Notes under the pieces: model-generated | Database searches by the model: none | What the model was told of the DNA's origin: nothing | Seen by the model: only the letters and a program-made list of their open reading frames with translations | DNA from: UBA11663 sp049616325 | Lineage (GTDB): Bacteria > Bacteroidota > Bacteroidia > Flavobacteriales_D > Sanyastnellaceae | Reading direction: 5' to 3' | Assembly (NCBI GenBank): GCA_049616325.1 | Contig: JBMZHG010000007.1 | Coordinates: 16,941-80,940 of the forward strand | DNA: 64,000 bases | Program-made: the position numbers and the translations under genes | In this document: one piece after another, positions 42,766 to 52,000 of the stretch | Layout: every line of letters starts with the position of its first letter | Numbering within the stretch: the stretch's first letter is position 1

Positions 42766-43401
42766 GTGAATTGGGGATGGGGCCTTGGGAGGTGCTGGGG
42801 GTGTGGGGAGGCGCTGGTGCCCAACGAGGTCGCGGGGGTTTGTCCTCCGTGCCGGTGGGCGTGGCCCACATTGCGGGAGTGCCGAGCAACGTGCATTTTG
42901 GCCCGGGAACGAGCGGGTGTCGAGGTGCTGGGGCTGGGGTTTCGGTTGAGGGAAGGCACGCACGAGGTGGTGCACCGCGTCAAGTACGGGGGGTTCCCGA
43001 GGGAGGGCCGCGCCTTGGGCCAGTGGATGGCCCAAGGGTGGCGAGCTCCTCCGCCGGGGTGCGTGCTCGTGCCAGTGCCCCTGCATTGGCGAAGGCTTTT
43101 GCGTCGCGGGTTCAACCCCCCTGAGGCCGTGGCGGAGGGGCTCGCCGAGGGGTGGGGCCGAGAGATGAGGACGGATGTGATGAAGCGCGTGGGACACCGC
43201 GCCTCGCTCACGGCCTCCACCCGCGGGGCCCGCTTGGACGCGCTCGAAGGCATGTACTTGGCGACCCGGGGTGTGGATCCATTGCGCTTGGTGTTGGTGG
43301 ACGACGTGCTTACGACGGGAGCGACGTTTCGCGTGTGTCAAACGGCGCTGGAAGAACGCGGGCATCAGGTTGTTGGAGGAGTGTGGCTTGCAGTGGGTTG
43401 A
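42766..43401 (+). CDS. ComF family phosphoribosyltransferase-like protein
   Basis: About 211 residues from a GTG at 42766 (VNWGWGLGRCWGCGEALVPN). The open frame extends far upstream over the DUF72 gene, but similarity starts only here. The N-terminal zinc-finger-like cysteines (CWGCGEAL...CPPCR) and the PRPP-binding loop (RLVLVDDVLTTGATF) define the ComF family, linked to DNA uptake in transformable bacteria and to DNA metabolism elsewhere. The middle motif VLVPVPLHWRRLLRRGFNPP is also typical. A box CATGTTCG 4 nt before the GTG supports this start. fRMsr follows. Confidence 0.9.
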   Translation: MNWGWGLGRCWGCGEALVPNEVAGVCPPCRWAWPTLRECRATCILARERAGVEVLGLGFRLREGTHEVVHRVKYGGFPREGRALGQWMAQGWRAPPPGCVLVPVPLHWRRLLRRGFNPPEAVAEGLAEGWGREMRTDVMKRVGHRASLTASTRGARLDALEGMYLATRGVDPLRLVLVDDVLTTGATFRVCQTALEERGHQVVGGVWLAVG

Positions 43402-43418
43402 CGGCCGGAATTGGAGCG

Positions 43419-43426
43419 TACTTTTG
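43419..43426 (+). promoter_or_regulatory. -7 element upstream of the fRMsr gene
   Basis: Perfect TACTTTTG with a TTG at 43398-43400 spaced by 18 nt; 28 nt before the ATG at 43455. Confidence 0.55.
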
Positions 43427-43454
43427 GGATGTGGCGAACGACCTCCCCCTCGAC

Positions 43455-43943
43455 ATGACTCGGCCCCGAGCCGAACGCCTTTCCCAGTTGATTCCTTCTC
43501 TTCGGGCCTTGCTCGAGGGCGAGTCTTTTGGCGGCGCCAATCTAGCCAACGCTGCAGCGGCGGTGCATTCGGCTTCCGGGTGGCATTGGGTGGGCTTCTA
43601 CCTCGTCGACTTCGAGCAGGACAACTTGGTGCTGGGCCCGTTTCAAGGCCCGGTGGCCTGCACGCGGCTGTTTCGCGGGAAAGGCGTATGTGCTGCGGCC
43701 TGGGAACAAAATCGAACGCAGGTCGTCCCGGACGTGCATGCGTTTCCTGGGCACGTGGCGTGCAGCTCTGCAAGCCTGAGCGAGGTGGTCCTTCCGGTGC
43801 GGAATTCCCACGGCGAGGTCGTGGCAGTTTGGGACATCGACAGCGCAGAAGCAGACGATTTCACCCCCGACGACGTGGCGGCCCTCGAAGGCTTGACCTC
43901 CGTCATTTCAAGCATGTGGGACTCTTGGACCTGGGCCGGATGA
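43455..43943 (+). CDS. GAF-domain free methionine-(R)-sulfoxide reductase
   Basis: A 162-residue single-GAF protein of the fRMsr type, which reduces free methionine-R-sulfoxide. The three redox cysteines are in GPVACTRLF, GKGVCAAAW and GHVACSSAS (near residues 67, 78 and 102), and the typical VVPDVHAFPGHVAC stretch is intact. The ATG at 43455 (MTRPRAERLSQLIPSL) is the best start. A TACTTTTG promoter element is 28 nt upstream. Its stop overlaps the next start (ATGA), so the lipoprotein downstream is probably co-expressed. Confidence 0.92.
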   Translation: MTRPRAERLSQLIPSLRALLEGESFGGANLANAAAAVHSASGWHWVGFYLVDFEQDNLVLGPFQGPVACTRLFRGKGVCAAAWEQNRTQVVPDVHAFPGHVACSSASLSEVVLPVRNSHGEVVAVWDIDSAEADDFTPDDVAALEGLTSVISSMWDSWTWAG

Positions 43944-45616
43944 CGGCACTGGCCCTTGGTACGGGAGCCCGTCAAAGGCTCGTCTTGCTCGCCTTGGCCG
44001 CGGCCTTGGTTTTGTTCGGCACGGGTTGCGCTCAGGTCGGCTCCCCCACGGGAGGTCCCAAGGACGAAACCCCGCCCCAACTTCTCGCGGCCGATCCTCC
44101 CGTGGGCGCCACCGAGGTGCGTCCTTCGTCGCTGCGCCTGACCTTTGACGAGTACGTCAAAGCGGGCTCGTGGCGGCAACAGTTGCTAGTCAGCCCGCCG
44201 CTTGACGGCGCCGTCGATTTGGTCGTTCGTGGGAAGGAGGTTGAATTGACGTGGGACGGAGATTTGCGGGACAACACGACCTACGTGGTGCAATTTGGGG
44301 AGGGCGTGGTGGACGTCAACGAGGGAAATTCAGCGGTCAATTTGGTGCACGCCTTCTCCACGGGACCGCAGCTTGACACGCTCAAGGTTCAGGGTACGGT
44401 GGTCGACGCGTTGGACGGATCGCCCTCCAAGTTTCAGCGAGTTCTTCTGTACCCTTCAACGTGGCCTGTCGACAGCGTGTTGGCGGGCGTGGCACCGCAG
44501 TACGTTGGGGCCACCGACGAGGAGGGGCGGTTCGAGGTGGCCTACCTGCCCGCGGGGTCGTTCCGCCTGCTGGTGCTCGAGGACGCCAACCGCAACTACA
44601 CCTGGGACGAAGGAGAACGTGCCGCGGTCGGCCCCGAGCGGGCCCAGGCGGGAGACTCGGCAGTTTACGTCATGCGTGCAGGCTCCACCGCGGCACCTCC
44701 GTCGCCCTATCTCTCGGAGTCGGTGCGCGATTCGAGCGGGTGGGCGCGGTGGAAAATGAGCGAACCGTTCGCGCCAGGGGACTCCGTTTCTTGGGCCGGA
44801 ACCGAAGCTGCGCAGTTGATGAAGCCCTCCGGCGACGCAGTTCGCGCGTTTGGGTGGAACGAGGCTTCGGACAGTGCGGCAGTTCAATTGGTTTGGCATC
44901 GTGCACCCGAATGGCCCAAGGGTGCGTGGCGAACCGACACGGTGGACGTGCCCCGTCCACGGATTCGGCCTGGAGAAAAAGCAGCCCTGACCTCCAAGCC
45001 CATGGGCAAACAACTTCCAGGACGCATGCCTGAACTCGCGTGGTCAGCGCCAATTTCAAGCGTCGACACGGCGCTGTGTAGGCTCGAGGTGGACAGCACT
45101 GAAATCGCTTGCCCGGTGTCAGCGCCTTGGCCGTCGGACAGGTTCGAGTTGGCCGCTCCCGAATTGCAGCGGGCGGGGTCGGAGGTTCGGCTGACCATGC
45201 TTCCAGGGGCCCTGAAACGGGCAGGAAAGGAAGGTGCGGTGGTGCCAGAAGACACCTTGGAATTGGTTTGGAGCGTTCATCCCGTCGAGGCGTTGAGTGA
45301 ATGGGGGTTGACCCTCGAAGGGGTTGGGTGCCGCGGGTTGCTCGAGCTGGTCAACGCACGTGGAGAACGTCAAGATGTGGTGTACGTAGCGTCGGACACC
45401 ACGGTGCGTTGGCGGGGTCTGCTTCCTGGAAAGCACAGAGCAATCTGGTGGGGTGACCTCGACGGAGACGAGGTCTGGCGGGACGTGGACGTGGAGAGCT
45501 GGCGCGAGCCAGAACCGGTAACGCGGTCCGAGCCGGTCGAGTTGCGCGCCAACTGGGTGGTGGAGACGACGTGGCGACTCGATTCAACCGCTTGCGGCCT
45601 TCGTCCTGTCCGTTGA
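43940..45616 (+). CDS. Ig-like (Big_5) domain lipoprotein
   Basis: A 558-residue protein from the ATG overlapping the fRMsr stop. A signal peptide with lipobox (ALVLFGTGCAQVGSP) is followed by SPTGGPKDETPPQLLAADP, the opening typical of a conserved Bacteroidota lipoprotein family with an N-terminal Big_5 Ig-like domain (about 40-150). A carboxypeptidase-regulatory-like segment follows (DEEGRFEVAYLPAGSFRLLV, about 185-215). The remaining part is beta-rich. Function is unknown; it is presumably an envelope structural protein. Confidence 0.88.
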   Translation: MTALALGTGARQRLVLLALAAALVLFGTGCAQVGSPTGGPKDETPPQLLAADPPVGATEVRPSSLRLTFDEYVKAGSWRQQLLVSPPLDGAVDLVVRGKEVELTWDGDLRDNTTYVVQFGEGVVDVNEGNSAVNLVHAFSTGPQLDTLKVQGTVVDALDGSPSKFQRVLLYPSTWPVDSVLAGVAPQYVGATDEEGRFEVAYLPAGSFRLLVLEDANRNYTWDEGERAAVGPERAQAGDSAVYVMRAGSTAAPPSPYLSESVRDSSGWARWKMSEPFAPGDSVSWAGTEAAQLMKPSGDAVRAFGWNEASDSAAVQLVWHRAPEWPKGAWRTDTVDVPRPRIRPGEKAALTSKPMGKQLPGRMPELAWSAPISSVDTALCRLEVDSTEIACPVSAPWPSDRFELAAPELQRAGSEVRLTMLPGALKRAGKEGAVVPEDTLELVWSVHPVEALSEWGLTLEGVGCRGLLELVNARGERQDVVYVASDTTVRWRGLLPGKHRAIWWGDLDGDEVWRDVDVESWREPEPVTRSEPVELRANWVVETTWRLDSTACGLRPVR

Positions 45617-45662
45617 CTTTCGGGGAAAGGGCACCAAGGCCTCCTGCCGGGATGCCCGGACG

Positions 45663-46361
45663 TTACCCGTTGATGTCGAGAAATTTCTTGACGGCGTCCA
45701 AGGAGCCAAACACCACCAACGTGTCTGTCGCCTCTATGGTCGTGTCCGGCTTGGGGACACCCAAGATGTGCTCCCGCATGCAGGGTGCGCCGTCCGTCCC
45801 GGTTTCTTCGAATTCGCGACGAATGGTGATCAAGCGCAACTCGTAGCGGTTGGCCAATTCGAGGTCCTGCAGCTGCCGGCCGTGGCAGGCGGTGGGGGCT
45901 TTGATCTCGGCGATTTCGTAGTCGTCGGGAAGGGACAAAAACCCGCGAATGTTGGGGTTAATAAGCCGCTCGCCGACCACCTCAGCGACCTCGCTTTCGG
46001 GACTGAGAATTTCCGTTACCCCAAGGCTGCTCAAAATGCGTTCTTGGTTGGCGTCGTTGGCGCGCACAATGACGCGCGGCAACCCGAGGTCAAGCAGGTT
46101 GAGCGATGTCAACACCGTGGCTTCGAAGTTCTCGCCGATGGCCACTACGGCGGCGTCGAGGTCTTGGACGTGCTGGGCAAGCAGGGCCTTCTTGTCGGTT
46201 GAGTCGAGCGTCACGGCCAAGGAAACATCTTCCTTGAGAAGTTCCGTGCGGTCGGCGTTGGAATCAAAGGTGAAGACCTCCGCGCCGCGACGGGCGAGGG
46301 ACAAGGCGATTTGGGTGCCGTAACGGCCGGCGCCAAACACAGCAAATCGAGATCGTGCCAT
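45663..46361 (-). CDS. TrkA/KtrA-type potassium uptake regulatory protein
   Basis: A 232-residue RCK protein from the ATG at 46361 (MARSRFAVFGAGRYGTQIAL). The N-terminal RCK_N Rossmann domain has the nucleotide motif GAGRYG, and the acidic residue after strand 2 is in TFDSNADR. RCK_C follows from about residue 140 (EIAEIKAPTACHGRQL). It should gate a Ktr/Trk K+ channel in response to adenine nucleotides; the channel subunit is not encoded here. GTCCTTTG stands 4 nt before the ATG. It follows kynU at a 34-base distance. Confidence 0.92.
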   Translation of the reverse strand: MARSRFAVFGAGRYGTQIALSLARRGAEVFTFDSNADRTELLKEDVSLAVTLDSTDKKALLAQHVQDLDAAVVAIGENFEATVLTSLNLLDLGLPRVIVRANDANQERILSSLGVTEILSPESEVAEVVGERLINPNIRGFLSLPDDYEIAEIKAPTACHGRQLQDLELANRYELRLITIRREFEETGTDGAPCMREHILGVPKPDTTIEATDTLVVFGSLDAVKKFLDING

Positions 46362-46365
46362 GGCG

Positions 46366-46373
46366 CAAAGGAC
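46366..46373 (-). promoter_or_regulatory. -7-like element 4 nt before the TrkA-type gene
   Basis: GTCCTTTG on the minus strand followed by CGCC and the ATG at 46361; only the TTTG half is conserved. Confidence 0.35.
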
Positions 46374-46395
46374 GAAAGAAAATCCTTCGCTTCGT

Positions 46396-47700
46396 TCAAT
46401 GCGAGTCCGCGAGTTGACGCAACCCGGACTCCAAGACCTCGCCGAACCGCACCAAATCCTCAAAGCTGTTGTAAAGCGGAACTGGGGCCATTCGAATGAC
46501 GGCCGGCTCGCGCCAATCCACAACGACCCCGCGTGCCATGAGGTGGTCAAACAACGACCGGCCGTAGCCGTGGGCCACCACGCTCAACTGGCATCCACGT
46601 TCGGACTCTTCAGAGGGAGTCAAGATTTCGAGGTGGGCTCCGGTGCGCTCGGCCACGCCGTGAACCACACGCCCGAGGTGGGCCGTCAGGCGTACTGATC
46701 GTTCGCGCAAGGCAGGCATGCCTGCCTCGAGGAACAGGTCGAGGGCCACCTTGTGAACTGCCATATTCAGGACCGGGGCGTTGCTCATTTGCCAAGCCTC
46801 GGCGCTCGGCATCGGCACAAATTCGGGGTCCATCTTGAATCGACTTTCGGCGTCATGTCCCCACCAACCTTCAAGTCTGCGAGTGGCCGTTCCCCGTCCC
46901 TCGGCATCCCGCACGTGGCGTTCGTGAATGAACACGCCTGACACGGCTCCTGGCCCTGAGTTCAGGTACTTGTAGCTGCACCAGCAGGCGAAATCAACGT
47001 CCCAATCGTGGAGCTCGAGCGGCACGTTGCCCATGGCGTGTGCCAGGTCAAACCCGCACGACGCGCCCACCTTGTGTGCCGCCTCTGCAATGGCCTGCAT
47101 GTCGTGCAGCTGGCCGGTGTAGTAGTTCACCCCGCCCATCATCACGGTGGCCAACTCTTCGCCCGCCTCGGCAATGGCTGCCAGGACGTCTTCCTTTCGA
47201 AGCAGGTGTTCGCCTTCCCTTGGAGCGACTTCAATCAAGTCCGTGTCGGGGTTGCCTCCGTGAAGTCGGATTTGGCTGCTCAGCGCGTATCGGTCGCTTG
47301 GAAAGGCCTTTGCTTCGCACAGCAATTTGCGCCTCGCCCCCTGAGGTTGGTAGAAACTCACGAGCAACAGATGAAGGTTCACGGTGAGGCCGTTCATGGC
47401 CACCACTTCGTGGGGCAGCGCGCCTGTCAAATGGCACAGTCCGTCCCCAAATCGTTCGTGGTAGCTGACCCACGGGTTTCGTCCTTGGAAGTGACCCTCC
47501 ACCCCCCACGCGGCCCAGTCTTCAAGTTCCACCTGAAGGGCTTCCGCGGCGGCTTTTGGCTGAAGACCAAGGCTGTTGCCTGTGAAATACAAGGCGTCGC
47601 GCCCATTGTGCTGCGGGATGTGGAAGCGGTCGCGGAATCGGCTGAGGGGGTCCGCAAGGTCCAAATCGCGGGCCGCTTCAAGGGTGGGATGCTTGTTCAT
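46396..47700 (-). CDS. kynU: Kynureninase
   Basis: A PLP-dependent enzyme cleaving kynurenine to anthranilate and alanine, 434 residues, normal length. It starts MNKHPTLEAARDLDLADPLS. The family motifs YFTGNSLGLQPK, MNGLTVNLHLLLVSFY and the PLP lysine in CWCSYKYLNSGPGAVSGVF (near residue 242) are intact. No other kynurenine-pathway gene is nearby, so it may serve tryptophan breakdown or NAD synthesis with genes elsewhere. It is divergent from hemL with only 22 bases between start codons. Confidence 0.95.
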   Translation of the reverse strand: MNKHPTLEAARDLDLADPLSRFRDRFHIPQHNGRDALYFTGNSLGLQPKAAAEALQVELEDWAAWGVEGHFQGRNPWVSYHERFGDGLCHLTGALPHEVVAMNGLTVNLHLLLVSFYQPQGARRKLLCEAKAFPSDRYALSSQIRLHGGNPDTDLIEVAPREGEHLLRKEDVLAAIAEAGEELATVMMGGVNYYTGQLHDMQAIAEAAHKVGASCGFDLAHAMGNVPLELHDWDVDFACWCSYKYLNSGPGAVSGVFIHERHVRDAEGRGTATRRLEGWWGHDAESRFKMDPEFVPMPSAEAWQMSNAPVLNMAVHKVALDLFLEAGMPALRERSVRLTAHLGRVVHGVAERTGAHLEILTPSEESERGCQLSVVAHGYGRSLFDHLMARGVVVDWREPAVIRMAPVPLYNSFEDLVRFGEVLESGLRQLADSH

Positions 47701-47707
47701 GCTGGGC

Positions 47708-47715
47708 TAATTTCG
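47708..47715 (+). promoter_or_regulatory. -7-like element of hemL, shared with the kynU promoter
   Basis: TAATTTCG, 7 nt before hemL. The overlapping minus-strand reading GAAATTAG (47707-47714) lies 6 nt before kynU, so both genes appear to use the same bases. Confidence 0.5.
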
Positions 47716-47722
47716 CAACCAA

Positions 47723-49027
47723 ATGGCAACATCCCTCCAACGATCCTCTTCAGCGGCCTTGTTTGAGAAGGCCCAAAGCCTGTTTCCGGGTGGCGTGAAC
47801 TCTCCGGTACGCGCGTTTCAGTCGGTGGGGGGCACCCCGTTGTTTGTGGACCGCGGGGCTGGGGCCCACATTTGGGACGCCGACGGCAACGAGTTCATCG
47901 ACTTCTGCTGCTCGTGGGGCCCGCTCATTCTTGGCCACGCACACCCCTCGGTCGTGGAGCGGGTGACGGCTACGCTGTCGAACGGCACCTCCTTCGGAAC
48001 GCCCACTCGCCTCGAGAACGAACTGGGCGAACTCATCCTGTCCAACCACCGTTACGCCGAGCGCATTCGCTTCGTCTCGTCCGGCACCGAAGCCGCCATG
48101 TCGGCCATCCGACTGGCGCGTGGCGTCACAGGGCGCGACAAAATCATCAAGTTCGACGGGTGCTATCACGGCCACGCTGACGCCCTCCTCGTGAAGGCGG
48201 GCAGCGGCCTCGCCACCCTCGGCACGTCCTCCTCCGCGGGCGTGCCTGAAGCTTACGCCCGCGAAACCCTCGTTCTTCCCCTGAACGATCTCGACGCCCT
48301 CGAAGGGTGCGTGGCGACATACAAGGACCAAATCGCGGTCGTCGCCATCGAACCTATCCCCGCCAACAATGGCCTTTTGATTCAGGACCCGGACTTCCTT
48401 CGCGAAGTGCGTCGCATCTGCACCCGCGAGGGCATCTTGCTTCTGTTCGACGAAGTCATCAGCGGGTTTCGCGTGGGGTTTGAAGGCGCGGCGGGCCTGT
48501 ACGACATCCAGCCCGACGTGTTGGCGTTTGGCAAGATCATTGGAGGCGGACTTCCGGTGGGGGCCTACGCAGCCAGCGAAGAGGTCATGCGCCACATTGC
48601 CCCGACGGGTCCGGTGTACCAGGCGGGCACGCTCAGCGGCAACCCCGTCGCCATGGCGGCCGGCGTCGCCCAACTTTCCGAATGCCTCAAGCCGGGCTTT
48701 TACGAAGACCTCGACAGAAAGGCCGCACGCCTGGTCGACCCAGTGGTGGCTCACGCCAAGGCGCAGGGGTACAGCTTCAACATTTTCCGTCGAGGCAGCA
48801 TCTTTTGGCTCGCCTTCTCCGACGCGATTCACATTCGCCGGAGCGACCAAATCAATCCCGACAGCATGGCCTACTTCAGCACGCTGCACGCGGCCTTGCT
48901 CGAACGAGGCATCTACCTCGGTCCCTCCGGCTACGAAGTGGGATTTGTGTCTGCGGCTCACACCGACGCCGACCTCGACCGCGCGGCGCAGGCCTTCATC
49001 GAGGCCCTCGACGTGGCGTTCGCCTGA
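47723..49027 (+). CDS. hemL: Glutamate-1-semialdehyde 2,1-aminomutase
   Basis: A PLP enzyme converting glutamate-1-semialdehyde to 5-aminolevulinate, the product needed by HemC. It is 434 residues, starting MATSLQRSSSAALFEKAQSL. Motifs are FPGGVNSPVRAF, the cofactor-binding LLLFDEVISGFRVGF and the PLP lysine in LAFGKIIGGGLPVGAY (near residue 270). It complements hemA and hemCD at 30280-33126, so the window encodes the route from glutamyl-tRNA to uroporphyrinogen III except for HemB. Confidence 0.96.
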   Translation: MATSLQRSSSAALFEKAQSLFPGGVNSPVRAFQSVGGTPLFVDRGAGAHIWDADGNEFIDFCCSWGPLILGHAHPSVVERVTATLSNGTSFGTPTRLENELGELILSNHRYAERIRFVSSGTEAAMSAIRLARGVTGRDKIIKFDGCYHGHADALLVKAGSGLATLGTSSSAGVPEAYARETLVLPLNDLDALEGCVATYKDQIAVVAIEPIPANNGLLIQDPDFLREVRRICTREGILLLFDEVISGFRVGFEGAAGLYDIQPDVLAFGKIIGGGLPVGAYAASEEVMRHIAPTGPVYQAGTLSGNPVAMAAGVAQLSECLKPGFYEDLDRKAARLVDPVVAHAKAQGYSFNIFRRGSIFWLAFSDAIHIRRSDQINPDSMAYFSTLHAALLERGIYLGPSGYEVGFVSAAHTDADLDRAAQAFIEALDVAFA

Positions 49028-49042
49028 GCAGGTCTGCGCGGA

Positions 49043-52000
49043 TCAAGGACAGGCCGAGCCAAAGTTGGCCAGGATGCCGTCCAGGAGGTCTTGCACCGTG
49101 ACGGTGCCGTCGCCGTTCACGTCGGCGGTGCAGTTGGCCGTGCAACCGAAATCGCCCAGCATGAGCAGCAAGTCGCCAATGACAACGAACCCGTCGGAGT
49201 CCAGGTCGCCCGGACAAGCGTTGCCGGGATCGGTGTCGCAGGCGATGTCCGTCACGCCGTCCCCGAAAAACGTCGCCGCCCGGTCGAACGCATCAAGTCC
49301 AATTTCGATTCCCATCAAACGGCCAGGCACGTCGTCGAAGTAGGGGTGGATGCCGCCGTATATGCGGGACAGGCTGCACTCGTCCGACGCGTCACGGTAC
49401 GTGGCCCACTGGAGCTCTACGTCCACGCTCGGGCCGTCTTCGAACACGAGGAATTCGTTGGCCGGAGCCAAGAACGTGCCCATGCCCCCTGGGAAATATG
49501 CGTCCCCGGTGAATGCGGTCAGGACTTCCGCCGCGGCACGCGAGAACGTGCTGTGACCGCTGACGTATCCCGCGAAATTGGGGCTGACAAAAGAGGGCCG
49601 CTGGTAGGGTTCCCACGATTCAGCCAACACCCATCCTACGCCGGCAAACTCCGTGTCGACGTTGTTGATGGCGGTGCTCCCTTTCCACGCCCAAAGCTTG
49701 ATTTTGCCTACGTTTTCTCCCCCCGGGCCTGCCAGCGGATCACCCGCTTCGACCGTTTCGATGGAACCGGCTACGAGGGGGAGTCCTCCGGGGTGATAGT
49801 TCGCTGCGGCCGGGTCGGTGCTCTGACCAAGCTCCGCCATGCCGCGAATCGCCGTGATGGGTCGAGACGTGTCGTACCAGCCCTTGACGCCCCAGGCGGA
49901 AATCGCGCAGTCGTGCATCGCCGACCCAAGTGCGAGGTAAGACTTCACGTCCCATTCAAGGTCGGAGAGGACGTCTCCTTGGCCTTGAAATTGCTTGACG
50001 AGTTGGGGGTGATCGTTCACGTAGTTGAGGATGGTGAACCAGTGCCCAGGCGGGGTTTCCGAATCGGGGCCGTCCGCCCAAAACTCCGCCAACACCCGCG
50101 CGTAGTCGCCGCGAGGAACCATGTTGGGGGCGTAGGCCTCACCCGTCGTGGGGTTCACGCTGTGGCCCGGGCTTGGCGATCCTCCGTTGGTTGCGTCGTA
50201 AAGCGAGGCGTAGGTCTCGAGGGAGGTGGGGTAGTTGTCTCGGTTGCCGATGGCGGCCGGGCTGATGTCCCACATGACGCCGTCGGTCGGGTCGAGCATG
50301 CCGGACCAAAGCGCCACCATGCTGTGTCCGTCGACGTAAAGGCCTGAGGTTCCTGAGCCGTCCATGGCGTGGAGGGCGGGCTGCCCCGGGTCGTGGTACA
50401 CTTTGTACTCGAACCCGTCACGCGTGTAGGAAGTGAGGTCTGCGTCGGTGAGGGCCCACGAGGTTACCTGCCCCCATTCAGGAGAGAGGAAGGGCGGGGT
50501 TTCGCCGGGGATGGTGTTGCCGCTTTGGTCGATGAACAGGTCGAGCGTCAGTGGCTGCCACCGATTCATGTCGACGACCGTTTCGTTCCCGGGCAAATCC
50601 ACGATGAGCGCGGGGTTCACCGGGGTGTACGAAGTGTTGGCGTAGTCGTTCTGTTCGTTCGCCTGGTCCTGAAGCCCAAACGCGATCAGCTGTTCCGCCA
50701 TGTAGTTCCCCAATGCGCGGCCGTCTCCTGCACTGTAGTCGGTACTCGTGAAGGCGATGTCGTATCCCAACGTAGCCATGTGCACGTCGTATCCCGTACT
50801 GAGGATTGAGGCCTGCGGGGCACTCGCGAACCGATGCTTCAACAGGCGGTACATCCCGTAAGCAATGGCTTCGTCTCGTGCCGTCGCGAGGTCCGAGGCA
50901 GGCTCAAATCCATCAAATGAAGCCACGAATCCGTCGTAATCCTGACCTAAGAAAGCCGGGCAGGCGGTCGGGTCCATCACGGCCCAAGCGTCCCACATCA
51001 GCATGGAGCTGTGCCAAAGGTTTCGGGCATGGACGGTGGGCCGCGCGAAGTCGCCGCGGATGCTTTCAAGGAGCATTTCGTTCCACTGACGCGCCATGCT
51101 GTGGTCCGTGGCGACCACGGGGTAGTCGACGGGTTCGGTGCAGTCGGGGCTTGGGTTGGTTGGACACACGTCGCACGCGTCAGGAATGCCGTCGAGGTCG
51201 AAGTCGGCAGCGCCTCCCACCAAGTCGCAGTTGTTGGACATGATCACTTCGTAGCCGGCGCATTTTCCGTTCAGGATGTCGACGAGGCCGTCGTTGTTGA
51301 CGTCAAGGAGGGCGACGTCGTAACTGTTGGTCACCCAGTCGAAGGCCGTGTTGCCGTAAGGGTCGCTGAAGGTGCCGTTGACGTTTTCGTAAATCGCCAT
51401 GCGACGTCCGCTGTTGCACGGCGGGATGTCGACGTCCACGTCGGACACCACCACGTCCAGGTCGCCGTCCAGGTCCAGGTCGGCGGCGTGCACGTTGCCA
51501 CCGAACCCGTTGGACGAACTGAAGCCAAGGTTGACCGTGTTGAAGCCGAGGTTGCTGTCGTGGGTGTGGGAGGTGGCTGTCAAGATTTTGTCGCTTCCGT
51601 CGTCGACCACGTAAAGGTCGAGCAGCCCGTCGTCGTTGAAATCCACAATTTCAAACATGTAAGGCGAGGCACTCGGGACGAGGTTTTGCCAGTTGGGGAA
51701 GTTTCCGGTGCCGTCGTTGAAGAGCACGATCACGCCGCGGGCGTTCCAGGGCGCGACGTTGTAGAGCGTTGTGTTCTTGACGATGTCCATGTCGCCGTCG
51801 CCATCCATGTCGTGGATTTGGCCTGCGGTACCAAACGCGCTGTTCAACAGATTGCCCGCCCGCGCAGCGCCTTCGTCCGTGAAGAACCCGTTGCCGTCGT
51901 TGATGAGCATGAAGTCCTTCGCGGTGCCACCCCCGCTGTTGACGCGGTAGTTCACGAAGTACAAATCTTGCGCACCGTTGCCCGTCAAGTCCCCGGCCCA

